A stretch of DNA of 18,072 nucleotides from UBA1046 sp964624395 (GTDB lineage Bacteria > Bacillota > Clostridia > Saccharofermentanales > DTU023), in the NCBI GenBank assembly GCA_964624395.1, contig CAZUWY010000036.1:1-18072 (forward strand), written 5' to 3'. Each line of letters opens with the position of its first letter. Within the stretch, counting starts at the first letter, position 1. Made by a program: the position numbers and the translations under genes. Of this stretch, positions 1-8,440 are shown one piece after another. Under the pieces are notes generated by a model that saw only the letters and a list, made by a program, of their open reading frames with translations, had not been told where the DNA came from and did not search any database.

Positions 1-1
1 G

Positions 2-928
2 CAGACAGATAATGAAAATATCGATAAATTAATTTCCGGCCGATCCTTCATCGCTGTCTTTGATTCCGGCATCGGCGGGCTGAGTGTGCTCTCCAGGCTT
101 CTTTTTGACCTGCCCGGGGAAAACTATCTTTATCTGGGCGATTCCTGCCACGCCCCCTATGGCGACAGAAGCCCGGCTGAGCTGTTTGAATTTGCCGGCA
201 GCATTGCCCTTTGGTTTAAGGCCAAGGGAGCTAAAGCCATAGCTTTGGCCTGCAATACGGTATCTTCGACAATTGTGGCGGAGATTAGAGAAATTGTCGC
301 ACCCCTGCCGGTTTATTCCGTTTTAGAGGCCGGGGTAAATTATGCCGTCAAAGAAAGTAAAAGCCAAAATATCGGCGTGATTGCCACAGCCGCCACTGCT
401 AAAAGCGACAGCTTCGCTAAAAATATTTTAGCCAGGCTGCCCGCTGCTAAAATTACAACCATCCCCTGCCCTGCCTTTGTCCCCCTGGTGGAAAGCGGAG
501 ATCTTTTCGGAAGCAAGGCAAAAAGAGCGGTCGCAGAGCTGGCCCAAAAGCTTGAAGATAAAAACATCGACAGTCTTTTGATCGGCTGCACCCATTATCC
601 AGCCTTAATTCCTCTGATCGAAAAAGCACTGCCTGAAAGTGTCAAGATCTTAGATCCTGCCCTGCCCTATGCCAAAGAGATCTCCCAGGCTATGAAAGCC
701 AAAGCTAAACTAAACAAAGATAAAGGCAGCCTGCTCCTGCTGACTACGGGAGATCTTAACCAGTTTCAACAGGCCGGCGAAGCACTTTTTGGCCAGAAGC
801 CAGAGCCCGTCTACGGCATAGATTATATGGAACTAGAAAAGTATTCGCCCCTCAATACGGCTCACGGCCGCGCTTTGGCAGAACGAATATCCAGATGGCA
901 AGAGCCAGAAGAATATAAAAGAGACTGA
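2..928 (+). CDS. murI: Glutamate racemase, 5' end cut off by the window edge
   Basis: Interconverts L- and D-glutamate in the cytoplasm, supplying D-Glu for peptidoglycan precursors. The frame is open from position 2 and encodes the N-terminal family motif FDSGIGGLSV, with the conserved Asp codon at 62-64. A GTG at 86 lies inside this motif and cannot be the true start. No ATG, GTG or TTG occurs in frame upstream, so the real start is outside the window. Both catalytic cysteines are present: LACNT (codon 251-253) and GCTHYP (codon 587-589). The C-terminus runs about 30 residues past the usual end of the family and overlaps the convergent MFS gene by 77 nt (852-928). No terminator follows in the non-overlapping sequence. 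The assignment is secure; only the start is unknown. Confidence 0.95.
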   Translation, partial: QTDNENIDKLISGRSFIAVFDSGIGGLSVLSRLLFDLPGENYLYLGDSCHAPYGDRSPAELFEFAGSIALWFKAKGAKAIALACNTVSSTIVAEIREIVAPLPVYSVLEAGVNYAVKESKSQNIGVIATAATAKSDSFAKNILARLPAAKITTIPCPAFVPLVESGDLFGSKAKRAVAELAQKLEDKNIDSLLIGCTHYPALIPLIEKALPESVKILDPALPYAKEISQAMKAKAKLNKDKGSLLLLTTGDLNQFQQAGEALFGQKPEPVYGIDYMELEKYSPLNTAHGRALAERISRWQEPEEYKRD

Positions 929-2117
929 TATAAAAATAGAGATTGTAGCTCTTGGTGTAATAGTAAGTCAGACTGGTAATAATCGGCCCGATCAGGGTGC
1001 CGGCACCGGAGGTGATCTGCAAAAAGGCTGAGAAATTGGCAAAATTTTTCAAGCCGAATAAATGCCTGGCATAGGCCGGATAAGCTATCGAGCTATAGGC
1101 AAAGCCAATCCCCGCACCGATGATCAGGGTGACGATAAAAAAGGCACTGTGAATAAAAAGAGCGCTGACAACTCCCAGAAGCATAAAAACAGTTGACAAG
1201 ACAGAGGCCAGCTTCAGGCCCAAAGCTTCATATAAAAAACCAATAAAAGGCTTGCCCAGCATTAAAAAAAGCATCAGCAAGGAGGAGATCCTGGCCGCCT
1301 CGGTCAAGGAATAGCCACTGTCGATCAGATGCGGGGAGAGATTATTGAAAAGTCCGTTGGTGGTCATGGTGACCAAGAAGATGGCCAGGAGAAAAATCCA
1401 GAAACGAGGAGAGATGAAAGCCTCCTTGATCTCCATACCAGTAAAGACCTCTTCCTCCTCTTCATCCTCCCAGCTTTCCGGAGCGCCAAAGGGCCTCATA
1501 TTCAAATTATAGGGCGTGGCCCTGGTGATGAAAAAGAGCGTGATTATCTCCACCGCCAGAGTCAAAATTCCAAAGAAAACGAGAGTTTTGCGCCAGCCCA
1601 GGCTGGGAATCCAGATCCCGCCCAGGTAATTGTAGATCATGCCGCCAAAGCCTGAGCCCATAAAGGCCATGCCAATCGCTAAAGAAGTATATTTTTCAAA
1701 CCAGTTGTGGATGATGATCGACATGGGGATATAGCCGCCGATACTGGTCAGAGCGGATTGAATCGTCAGGACCAGATAATACTGGGCGATGCTTTGGACA
1801 TAGACCAGAGCAAAAATACTGGCCACCAAAAGCAGGCCGGCAATTCTGACTAGCTTGATCACCGGCATCCGTCTTAAGAGATAGGCGCAAAGAAAGGCAC
1901 CGACAATATTGCCCAGCCCTTTGACTGTCATGCCCATCACCATCTCCGGCCTGGTGGCATTGAGGGATTCTTGAATCGGCGTGATAAAAAGGCTGGAGGA
2001 GTTAAGTGTAGATCCCCAGATGGCCGCGAGGGCAAAAAACAGAGCCAGCACAGTGACCCAGTGCATATAGGGCAGTCTTTCCAGTTTGCTGTCGATAGTA
2101 AACTCTCCCCTAATCAA
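852..2117 (-). CDS. MFS transporter (monocarboxylate/oxalate-formate antiporter-like)
   Basis: Predicted 12-segment secondary transporter of the major facilitator superfamily, about 404-421 residues. The first half has the typical MFS pattern (WGSTLNSSSLF in segment 1, long Gly-rich helices). A very acidic central loop (EDEEEEE, near residue 217) separates the halves. The overall look is closest to the MCT/OFA branch, but the substrate cannot be read. The TTG start at 2117 is weak. An ATG at 2064-2066 (residue 18, before HWVTVLALFF) gives a more usual short N-terminus but has only a poor ribosome site. A strong AGGGGAG lies at 2105-2111 between the two, inside the frame. The gene lies 75 nt after the pseudouridine synthase gene and may be the last gene of that operon. 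Its 3' end overlaps murI antisense. Confidence 0.85.
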   Translation of the reverse strand: MIRGEFTIDSKLERLPYMHWVTVLALFFALAAIWGSTLNSSSLFITPIQESLNATRPEMVMGMTVKGLGNIVGAFLCAYLLRRMPVIKLVRIAGLLLVASIFALVYVQSIAQYYLVLTIQSALTSIGGYIPMSIIIHNWFEKYTSLAIGMAFMGSGFGGMIYNYLGGIWIPSLGWRKTLVFFGILTLAVEIITLFFITRATPYNLNMRPFGAPESWEDEEEEEVFTGMEIKEAFISPRFWIFLLAIFLVTMTTNGLFNNLSPHLIDSGYSLTEAARISSLLMLFLMLGKPFIGFLYEALGLKLASVLSTVFMLLGVVSALFIHSAFFIVTLIIGAGIGFAYSSIAYPAYARHLFGLKNFANFSAFLQITSGAGTLIGPIITSLTYYYTKSYNLYFYISLFYILLALAIWIFVLPKRGREPY

Positions 2118-2192
2118 TCCCAGCCAAAAAAGACGGCTGTAATTATTCCTGCGGATAAATTAAGACTACATCATCTTAAAGATACTGGTCAA

Positions 2193-2954
2193 TCAGAGAT
2201 AATCCTCGTCATAGCTTAAATTTACAGCTTTGTACAGTTGTATTATCTCATCCTTTTCTAAGAGGCGATACTCTCCCCGCTCTAAAGTGGGATCTAGCTT
2301 TAGCCCGGCCAGAGCAATTCTTTCCAGGTAGGAAACTTCTCTTTCGCTTGCAAGCAGCATGCGCTTAACCTGATGATGCCTGCCCTCAAAGATGGTAAGT
2401 TCGGCCTCATGATCTGAAAGCGGCTCCAGCTCGGCCGGCAGCAATACAGTAGCATCAGCCAAAGTCATCCCCTGACTAAAGAGCTCTACCTCCTCAGGAC
2501 CAAAGGGCCTGCCTAAATAAATAATCCTATATCGCTTGCCGATTCGGTATTTAGGCGACATCAATCTATGGGCGAGCTCACCGTCCGTGGTCAAAAGCAA
2601 AAGACCCTCGGTATCGAGATCGAGCCGGCCGACACTGGTCAAAGCTAGACTGAAAAACTCCGGCGGCAGCAGGCTGAAGATCACAGGATATCTGCTGTCC
2701 TTATGCGCTGTCAGATAACCCATGGGTTTATTCATCATTAGATGAGTATTCTTTCTGATTGCCACCACTTCGCCATCAACCGTCAGCTGGGTCTTGGCCG
2801 GATCAGAAATAATGAAGCCGTGATCAGTGATAAGATCTCCATTGACCGTAACTCTTTTATGTTTGATCAGAGCCCTGGCCTCCTTGCGGGTGCCAAAGCC
2901 TGCCTTGGTCAAAGCCCTGTCCAGGCGCAGCCTGATTTTTTCTTGCTTGTCCAT
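2193..2954 (-). CDS. RsuA/RluB-family pseudouridine synthase
   Basis: Isomerises a specific uridine in ribosomal RNA. Residues 8-60 form an S4 RNA-binding domain (RLDRALTKAGFGTRKEA...VTVNG). Residues 71-240 form the catalytic domain, with the family motif GRLDLDTEGLLLLTTDGEL around the catalytic Asp112 and the later GRHHQVKRML motif. The 253-residue length fits RsuA-type enzymes. The S4 domain plus compact catalytic domain suggests 16S position 516 (RsuA) or the 23S RluB target; sequence reading alone cannot separate them. The start ATG has an AAAGGA about 13 nt upstream. The gene begins 32 nt after lysS, with no terminator between, so it is probably co-transcribed with lysS. Confidence 0.92.
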   Translation of the reverse strand: MDKQEKIRLRLDRALTKAGFGTRKEARALIKHKRVTVNGDLITDHGFIISDPAKTQLTVDGEVVAIRKNTHLMMNKPMGYLTAHKDSRYPVIFSLLPPEFFSLALTSVGRLDLDTEGLLLLTTDGELAHRLMSPKYRIGKRYRIIYLGRPFGPEEVELFSQGMTLADATVLLPAELEPLSDHEAELTIFEGRHHQVKRMLLASEREVSYLERIALAGLKLDPTLERGEYRLLEKDEIIQLYKAVNLSYDEDYL

Positions 2955-2986
2955 TTTTAATTCTCAATCCTTTAGCTTAAAAACTC

Positions 2987-4507
2987 TCACAGCGGACGCA
3001 TGGTCGGGAAGAGCAAAACATCTCTGATCGAGGGATTATTGGTCAAAAGCATCACCAGTCTGTCTATGCCAATGCCCAGGCCACCGGTGGGAGGCATGCC
3101 GTAGGAGAGAGCTTCAACAAAATCGTCGTCTTGGACGTGGGCCTCATCATCACCGGCAGCTCTTTTAGACATCTGATCTAAAAAACGCTCCGCCTGATCG
3201 AGAGGATCATTAAGCTCTGAATAGGCATTGCCAAATTCACTGCCGTAGATAAAAAGTTCAAATCTTTCCGTCAGACCGTCACTGCCAGGTTTTTTCTTGG
3301 TTAAAGGTGAGATCTCCAGCGGATAATCCAAGATAAAGGTCGGCTGGATCAGCTTTTCTTCAACATAGGCATCAAAGAATTTTTCTAAAATTTCGCCTTT
3401 GCCCATATGCTCCTCAATTCCCTCCAGCCCCTTTTCTTTGGCCAGAAGGCGGGCGGCCTCATCATCTTTGAGGCTAGTAAAATCAACGCCGGCATATTTT
3501 TTGACCGCGTCATTCATACTGATTCTGGCAAAAGGCGGGGTCAGATCAATCTTTGTGCCCTGAAAATCTATCACTGTCTTACCGTCATTTACGGCCCGGC
3601 AAGCTCTCACGACTAAAGCTTCGGTCAGTTCCATCATGCCGTGGTAGTCAGTATAGGCCTGGTAGGCCTCCATCATGGTAAATTCAGGATTATGCTTGAT
3701 GCTCATACCCTCATTGCGAAAATTTCTGCCTATTTCATAGACTCTTTCCATCCCGCCCACTATCAACCTTTTTAAGTAAAGCTCAGGTGAAATGCGCATA
3801 TATAAATCAAGGTCCAGGGCATTGTGATGGGTGACAAAGGGTCTGGCGGCGGCCCCTCCGGCAATCAGATTCAAGATGGGGGTTTCCACCTCGAGAAAAT
3901 CCCTATCCTCCAGCTCGGCGCGGATGGCCTTGATAATCTGGCTGCGCTTTTCAAAAGCATCCTTGACCTCGGGATTGACGATTAGATCCAGATAGCGTTT
4001 GCGGTAGCGGGTATCGGTATCTTTCAGGCCGTGAAATTTCTCCGGCAACGGACGCAGGGATTTAGCCAGCAGCTTGAAGTTTTGACTGCGGATGGAAATC
4101 TCACCCCTTTTAGTGCGGAAAACATCACCTTCAACAGCAACAATATCTCCCAGATCAAGATCAAGCCATTTCTGGTACTCATCTTCTCCCACCAGATCAA
4201 TCTTAGTGAAGATCTGAATCCTGCCCGAGCGATCCTGAAGATCACAAAAGCTGGCCTTGCCCATCCCGCGCTGGCTCATCAGGCGGCCGGCGATGCGCAC
4301 GCTTTTACCTTCCAGACTGTCAAAATTAGAAATAACCTCAGCTGCATGAATACTGACATCATAGGAAGTCTCCTGGAAGGGATCTTCACCTATCTTTTGC
4401 AGCTCTTTTAATTTCGCCAGCCTGAATTCGATCTGTTCATTGCTTTTATTCTCATTTTCGGCCAAATCTGCTGCTTCATTTATAATCTTATCCGTAGCCA
4501 TCTTCAT
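2987..4507 (-). CDS. lysS: Lysyl-tRNA synthetase, class II
   Basis: Charges tRNA-Lys with lysine using ATP. An N-terminal OB-fold anticodon-binding domain covers about residues 65-148 (VRIAGRLMSQRGMGKASFCDL). The class II catalytic core follows: motif 1 near 195-211 (ELEDRDFLEVETP), motif 2 near 254-282 (ERVYEIGRNFRNEG) and motif 3 near 475-490 (GLGIGIDRLVMLL). The length of 506 residues is normal. Two ATGs are close together. AAAGGA lies 3 nt before the first (4507) and 9 nt before the second (4501), so the protein may begin at MATDK. The gene lies downstream of greA, separated by a terminator-like hairpin whose T-tract ends just before the lysS ribosome site. The downstream neighbour is the pseudouridine synthase gene. 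Confidence 0.97.
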   Translation of the reverse strand: MKMATDKIINEAADLAENENKSNEQIEFRLAKLKELQKIGEDPFQETSYDVSIHAAEVISNFDSLEGKSVRIAGRLMSQRGMGKASFCDLQDRSGRIQIFTKIDLVGEDEYQKWLDLDLGDIVAVEGDVFRTKRGEISIRSQNFKLLAKSLRPLPEKFHGLKDTDTRYRKRYLDLIVNPEVKDAFEKRSQIIKAIRAELEDRDFLEVETPILNLIAGGAAARPFVTHHNALDLDLYMRISPELYLKRLIVGGMERVYEIGRNFRNEGMSIKHNPEFTMMEAYQAYTDYHGMMELTEALVVRACRAVNDGKTVIDFQGTKIDLTPPFARISMNDAVKKYAGVDFTSLKDDEAARLLAKEKGLEGIEEHMGKGEILEKFFDAYVEEKLIQPTFILDYPLEISPLTKKKPGSDGLTERFELFIYGSEFGNAYSELNDPLDQAERFLDQMSKRAAGDDEAHVQDDDFVEALSYGMPPTGGLGIGIDRLVMLLTNNPSIRDVLLFPTMRPL

Positions 4508-4520
4508 CTTTCCTTTATCT

Positions 4521-4556
4521 AAAAATAAAACGACCCTGATCCAACCGGATGGGTCG
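4521..4556 (-). terminator. Terminator or attenuator between greA and lysS
   Basis: Read on the minus strand, CGACCC (4556-4551) pairs with GGGTCG (4536-4531), and an inner ATCC/GGAT pair extends the stem. TTTTATTTTT (4530-4521) follows at once. This is a typical intrinsic terminator for greA. It leaves only about 5 nt before the AAAGGA of lysS, so there is no room for a separate lysS promoter after it. lysS must be transcribed by read-through or from a promoter inside greA. Confidence 0.8.
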
Positions 4557-4592
4557 CTTTTGCTCGATCTAAATCATCCGGCTAAAAAATTG

Positions 4593-5075
4593 TCATGACG
4601 GTTTGCTGATCTTCAGTATCTTGTATTTGAGCATTCCGGTCGGGGTCTTAACCGTCACGGTATGACCCTTTTTCTTGCCCAGTATGGCGTTTCCCACTGG
4701 TGATTCACTGGAGATCCTGTTGCTGAAGATATCTTCTTCCTGGAAACTGACTAAAATATATTCCTGATCCTCGCCGGTTTCAAGATCACGGATGGTCACC
4801 TGCCCACCCAGAGTGACCACTTCCTGACTTATATCTTCATCTCCGATTACAGTGGCGTTTTTAAGGATGTTTTCGATCTCCAAAATACGCATCTCATTTT
4901 CCGCCTGCGCTGTTTTGGCATCGTCATATTCAGAATTTTCTGACAAATCCCCCAATGCCCGCGCCTCTTTCAGGCGCTCGGCAATCTCCGCAGCAATAAC
5001 TGTCTTTCTTTCTTCAAGTTCTTGCTGGAATTCTTTTATGCCCTGATAGGTTAAACCAAATACTTTATCTGCCAT
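4593..5075 (-). CDS. greA: Transcription elongation factor GreA
   Basis: Binds the secondary channel of RNA polymerase and stimulates cleavage of backtracked RNA, rescuing stalled complexes. Its 160 residues match the family length. An N-terminal antiparallel coiled coil (about 1-75) carries the conserved tip GDLSENSEYDDAK, with acidic Asp43 and Glu46 in the positions that coordinate the catalytic metal. A C-terminal FKBP-like domain (about 82-158) ends with SPVGNAILGKKKGHTVTV. The ATG is preceded by GAGGAGG at good spacing. A TATAAT box lies just upstream, so greA probably has its own promoter separate from pyrG-guaB. A terminator hairpin follows before lysS. Confidence 0.97.
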   Translation of the reverse strand: MADKVFGLTYQGIKEFQQELEERKTVIAAEIAERLKEARALGDLSENSEYDDAKTAQAENEMRILEIENILKNATVIGDEDISQEVVTLGGQVTIRDLETGEDQEYILVSFQEEDIFSNRISSESPVGNAILGKKKGHTVTVKTPTGMLKYKILKISKPS

Positions 5076-5102
5076 CTGATTCCTCCTCGATTTATCTGCA
5101 AG

Positions 5103-5132
5103 ATTATAACACAGAAAAAGAAGATAAAGTAT
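5103..5132 (-). promoter_or_regulatory. Probable sigma-A promoter of greA
   Basis: On the minus strand a perfect TATAAT (+ strand 5103-5108) lies about 25 nt upstream of the greA ribosome site. A weak -35 (TACTTT) is 17 nt further upstream. The predicted leader is short. Confidence 0.65.
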
Positions 5133-5252
5133 CCCTTAAATCAAACAGTTCTAAATCTTAACAGCTGCAAATTAAACTTAAACTAAATTTTGTCCAGTTT
5201 TTAGGCTTTCAGTCAGGCTTAAAGCCGGGTCTTTGGGCTTAAAAAAGCAAAT

Positions 5253-6758
5253 TTAGCGGATATCGCTGTCCTTAGGGATAACATCATGGGCCCCGCCCTC
5301 AACTATGCTGGTGGGAGATACCTTTACCAGCCTGGCCTTGCTTTGCAGCTCCGCTAACGAGGTGGCCCCGCAAGAGCACATGGTGGCTTTAATCTTTGCC
5401 ATCGTCACTGCCAGATTATCTTTGAGCTTGCCCGCGTAGGGTACATAGGAATCTACCCCTTCTTCAAAGATCAGCTGGCCGCTGTCCGAACTGCCGTCAT
5501 CATAGCGCTGCCAGTTCCTGGCCCGGTTGGAGCCCTCGCCCCAGTATTCCTTGACATAGTTGCCCTTAATCATCAGCCTTTTGGTCGGACTTTCATCAAA
5601 GCGGGCAAAATAGCGCCCCAGCATGAGAAAATCCGCGCCCATGGCCAGGGCCAGAACCATATGGTAATCGTAAACAATGCCGCCGTCTGAGCAAAGCGGA
5701 ATATAAATACCGGTCTCGGCAAAATACTGATCTCTGGCGGCTGACACCTCTATGACCGCAGAGGCCTGACCGCGACCGATGCCTTTTTGCTCTCTGGTGA
5801 TGCAGATAGAGCCGCCGCCGATCCCGATTTTGATGAAAGCCGCGCCCGCTTCGGCCAGAAAGCGAAAACCGTCAGCATCAACAACATTGCCCGCCCCCAC
5901 CATGACCTCATCGCCATAGTTTTCCTTGACCCAGCTTAAGGCCTTGTGCTGCCAGGCGGTAAAGCCGTCGGAAGAATCAAGGCAAAAAACATCTGCGCCT
6001 GCCTCTAAAAGAGCCGGTACCCTCTCCATATAGTCTCTGGTATTGATGCCGGCGCCGCAGAGAAGACTTTTGTCCTTGTCTAAAAGTTCGAAAGGGTTTT
6101 CCTTGTGCTGATCATAATCCTTGCGAAAAACCAAGGAGACTAAATTTCCTTTTTTGTCCACGATCGGCAGCTGATTTAATCTATTGTCCCAGATAATATC
6201 GTTGGCCTCGGATAAGGTAATGCCCTCTTCTCCGGTGATCAAATCTTCCATCTTGGTCATGAAATCTTTAACCAAAGTATCCTGGGAGAGGCGGCTGATC
6301 CGGTAGTCTCTGGAAGTGACAATGCCCAGCAGTTTCCCGTTGGCACTGCCGTCATCAGTTACCGGTACGGTCGAATGGCCGGTTCTCTCTTTGATGGCCA
6401 AAATATCTCTGAGGCTTTGCTCGGGCCGGATATTGCTGTCGCTGGAGACAAAGCCGGCCTTGTATTTTTTGACCCGGCGGATCATTTCCGCCTGCTCTTC
6501 GATGCTTTGCGAACCAAAGACAAAAGAAAGCCCGCCTTCACGGGCGAGCGCTATTGCCATGCCGTCATCGGATACAGACTGCATAATGGCTGAAACCAAG
6601 GGCAGATTCAATTTGTACCTGGGCTCCTCACCGGCGCGATGGCGAACCAGCGGGGTGGAAAGATCCACTTTATCCGACGTGCAATCCTCGCCGGTTAGAT
6701 TCGGCAGCAGGAGATATTCGCTGAAAGTGCGTGAAAGTTCTGAAATAATGGTCACCAT
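5253..6758 (-). CDS. guaB: IMP dehydrogenase with CBS domains
   Basis: Oxidises IMP to XMP with NAD+, the committed step to guanine nucleotides. The 501-residue protein has the TIM-barrel split by a CBS-pair insert (about residues 100-225), the usual bacterial IMPDH layout. The active-site loop reads GIGGGSICITREQKGIGRGQ with catalytic Cys319; this differs from the common GPGSICTTR.VTGVG form. The mobile flap has an Arg418-Tyr419 pair (WQRYDDG), and the C-terminal TMCSCGATSLAEL segment aligns with the usual GYCGA.TI.EL. The CBS insert and flap argue against GMP reductase. The ATG has AAGGAG 6 nt upstream. The gene starts 26 nt after pyrG, so the two form a nucleotide-synthesis operon. No clear terminator was found in the 177 nt before greA. 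Confidence 0.93.
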   Translation of the reverse strand: MVTIISELSRTFSEYLLLPNLTGEDCTSDKVDLSTPLVRHRAGEEPRYKLNLPLVSAIMQSVSDDGMAIALAREGGLSFVFGSQSIEEQAEMIRRVKKYKAGFVSSDSNIRPEQSLRDILAIKERTGHSTVPVTDDGSANGKLLGIVTSRDYRISRLSQDTLVKDFMTKMEDLITGEEGITLSEANDIIWDNRLNQLPIVDKKGNLVSLVFRKDYDQHKENPFELLDKDKSLLCGAGINTRDYMERVPALLEAGADVFCLDSSDGFTAWQHKALSWVKENYGDEVMVGAGNVVDADGFRFLAEAGAAFIKIGIGGGSICITREQKGIGRGQASAVIEVSAARDQYFAETGIYIPLCSDGGIVYDYHMVLALAMGADFLMLGRYFARFDESPTKRLMIKGNYVKEYWGEGSNRARNWQRYDDGSSDSGQLIFEEGVDSYVPYAGKLKDNLAVTMAKIKATMCSCGATSLAELQSKARLVKVSPTSIVEGGAHDVIPKDSDIR

Positions 6759-6784
6759 ATAATTCTCCTTAAAGATCCCTTTGC

Positions 6785-8440
6785 TTAGCTATCTACTCCA
6801 TTTCTTTTTTTGCTCTGTTCCAAAGCAGCGCGGATCAGCTCGATAAACAAAGGATGGGGCCTGTAGGGTCTGGATTTAAATTCCGGATGAGAGATAATAC
6901 CCAGATAGCAGGGATGACCGGGCAGCTCAAAGGCTTCGATCAAAAGGCCGTCGGGTGATGTGCCGCTAAATTTTAGCCCGGCAGTGCAAAGCTCCGCCTG
7001 GAAGGCCGGATTTAATTCGCGCCTGTGATGATGGCGCTCTGAGGTCTCCTCTGCATCATAAAGCTCAGCCAGCTTGCTCCCCGGCTCAAGCAGCATGGGA
7101 TAGGAGCCGATGCGCATGGGCTGTTCCGAATAGGGAATATCTTTGATGTTTTGCGCCATCTCCTTGGTCAGGCCGGCATAGTAGAAAATATCGTTGCAGG
7201 CATGCTCGCATTCATCGCTGTGGGCATTTTGTATTTTGGCCACATTGCGTGCATATTCAACCACTGCCATCTGCATGCCCAGACCGACTCCCAGAAAGGG
7301 AATCTCCTGCACACGGGCCGCCTCACAGGCAGCGATCATCCCCTCCATGCCCCTGGGCCCAAAACCGCCGGGCACAATAATTGCATCCACCTGGGAAAAG
7401 CGCTTGGCCACCTCCTCGGCGGCTAAGCCCTCCAGCTCTTCCGCCGGTATCCAGTCAATCACTGTTTTGGCGGCATGGTGGATGCTGGCATGGTCGATGG
7501 CCTCGGTGACAGAAAAATAGGCGTCATAGAGTTCCGTATATTTGCCGACCAGGGCCATCTTCAATGGTCTTCTGGCTGAACGGATGCGTTCAACCAGTTC
7601 TTTCCAGCTGGCCAGATCCGGCTCGACATACTGGGCAATGCCCAGCCTGTCGCAGACCACCCGGGCCAGGCCATCCTGCTCCAAAAGAAGCGGTAGCTCA
7701 TAGACGGAATCACAGTCCAGATTGCGTATGACAGCCTCTTCTCTGACATTGCAGTAAAGCGCCAGCTTCTGGCGGATACTCTCGTCAAAAGATACTTCAG
7801 TCCTGCAGACGAGGATATCTGGCTGTATCCCATAGGACAAAAGCTTTTGCACACTGTGCTGGGTCGGCTTGGTTTTTATTTCCGCGGATTTGCGCAAGTA
7901 CGGCAGTAAAGTCACATGGATGAAAAGACAGTTGCCGCGGCCCACCTGGTAGCTGACCTGGCGCATGGCTTCAATAAAGGGCTGGCTTTCAATATCTCCC
8001 ACTGTGCCGCCGATCTCGGCTATGACCACATCGGGATTTCCTTCTCTCGAGACCTGAAAGACATGCTCTTTAATCTCATTAATGATATGGGGTACAACCT
8101 GAACCGTGCTCCCGTGGTAGCCCCCCGCCCTCTCTCTGGTGATCACATCCAGATAGACCCTGCCGGAGGTGATATCGCTTTCTCGGGAGAGATCGACATC
8201 GGTGAAGCGCTCATAATGGCCGATGTCAAGATCGGTTTCCGCACCATCTTCGGTAATAAATATCTCCCCGTGCTGGGTAGGGCTCATCAGAGCCGGATCA
8301 ACATTTATATAGGGATCAAATTTCTGGATTCTGACACTGAGACCGCGTGCTATCAGGAGTCTACCCAACGCAGCTGCTGTTATCCCCTTGCCCAGGCCGG
8401 ATACAACGCCGCCCGTCACAAAAATATACTTTGTAGACAC
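6785..8440 (-). CDS. pyrG: CTP synthase with glutaminase Cys replaced by Gly
   Basis: Makes CTP from UTP and ATP, normally using ammonia released from glutamine. Its 551 residues match the family. The synthetase domain (1-270) is intact: P-loop GGVVSGLGKGI, HGEIFITEDGAETDLDIGHYERF, GTVGDIESQPFIEA and KTKPTQHSV. The glutamine amidotransferase domain (about 293-545) keeps PGGFGPRGMEGMI, and His518 and Glu520 of HPEFKSRP. The nucleophile elbow, however, reads LGVGLGMQ where the family has LG(I/V)CLGMQ: codon 386 is GGT (+ strand 7283-7285, acc). This removes the residue equivalent to E. coli Cys379. Glutamine hydrolysis should be lost while ammonia-driven synthesis could remain. The start is GTG at 8440, with AGAGGTG just upstream. 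guaB follows 26 nt downstream. Confidence 0.95.
   Translation of the reverse strand: MSTKYIFVTGGVVSGLGKGITAAALGRLLIARGLSVRIQKFDPYINVDPALMSPTQHGEIFITEDGAETDLDIGHYERFTDVDLSRESDITSGRVYLDVITRERAGGYHGSTVQVVPHIINEIKEHVFQVSREGNPDVVIAEIGGTVGDIESQPFIEAMRQVSYQVGRGNCLFIHVTLLPYLRKSAEIKTKPTQHSVQKLLSYGIQPDILVCRTEVSFDESIRQKLALYCNVREEAVIRNLDCDSVYELPLLLEQDGLARVVCDRLGIAQYVEPDLASWKELVERIRSARRPLKMALVGKYTELYDAYFSVTEAIDHASIHHAAKTVIDWIPAEELEGLAAEEVAKRFSQVDAIIVPGGFGPRGMEGMIAACEAARVQEIPFLGVGLGMQMAVVEYARNVAKIQNAHSDECEHACNDIFYYAGLTKEMAQNIKDIPYSEQPMRIGSYPMLLEPGSKLAELYDAEETSERHHHRRELNPAFQAELCTAGLKFSGTSPDGLLIEAFELPGHPCYLGIISHPEFKSRPYRPHPLFIELIRAALEQSKKRNGVDS

Noticed and set aside
86..88. GTG at 86 as the murI start
   Set aside because: It lies inside the conserved FDSGIGGLSV motif, so the conserved Asp would be lost. 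The gene is truncated by the window edge.
5197..5232. GGCTTT/AAAGCC hairpin between greA and guaB as a guaB terminator
   Set aside because: On the minus strand it is followed by an A-rich, not T-rich, stretch and the stem is only 6 bp.
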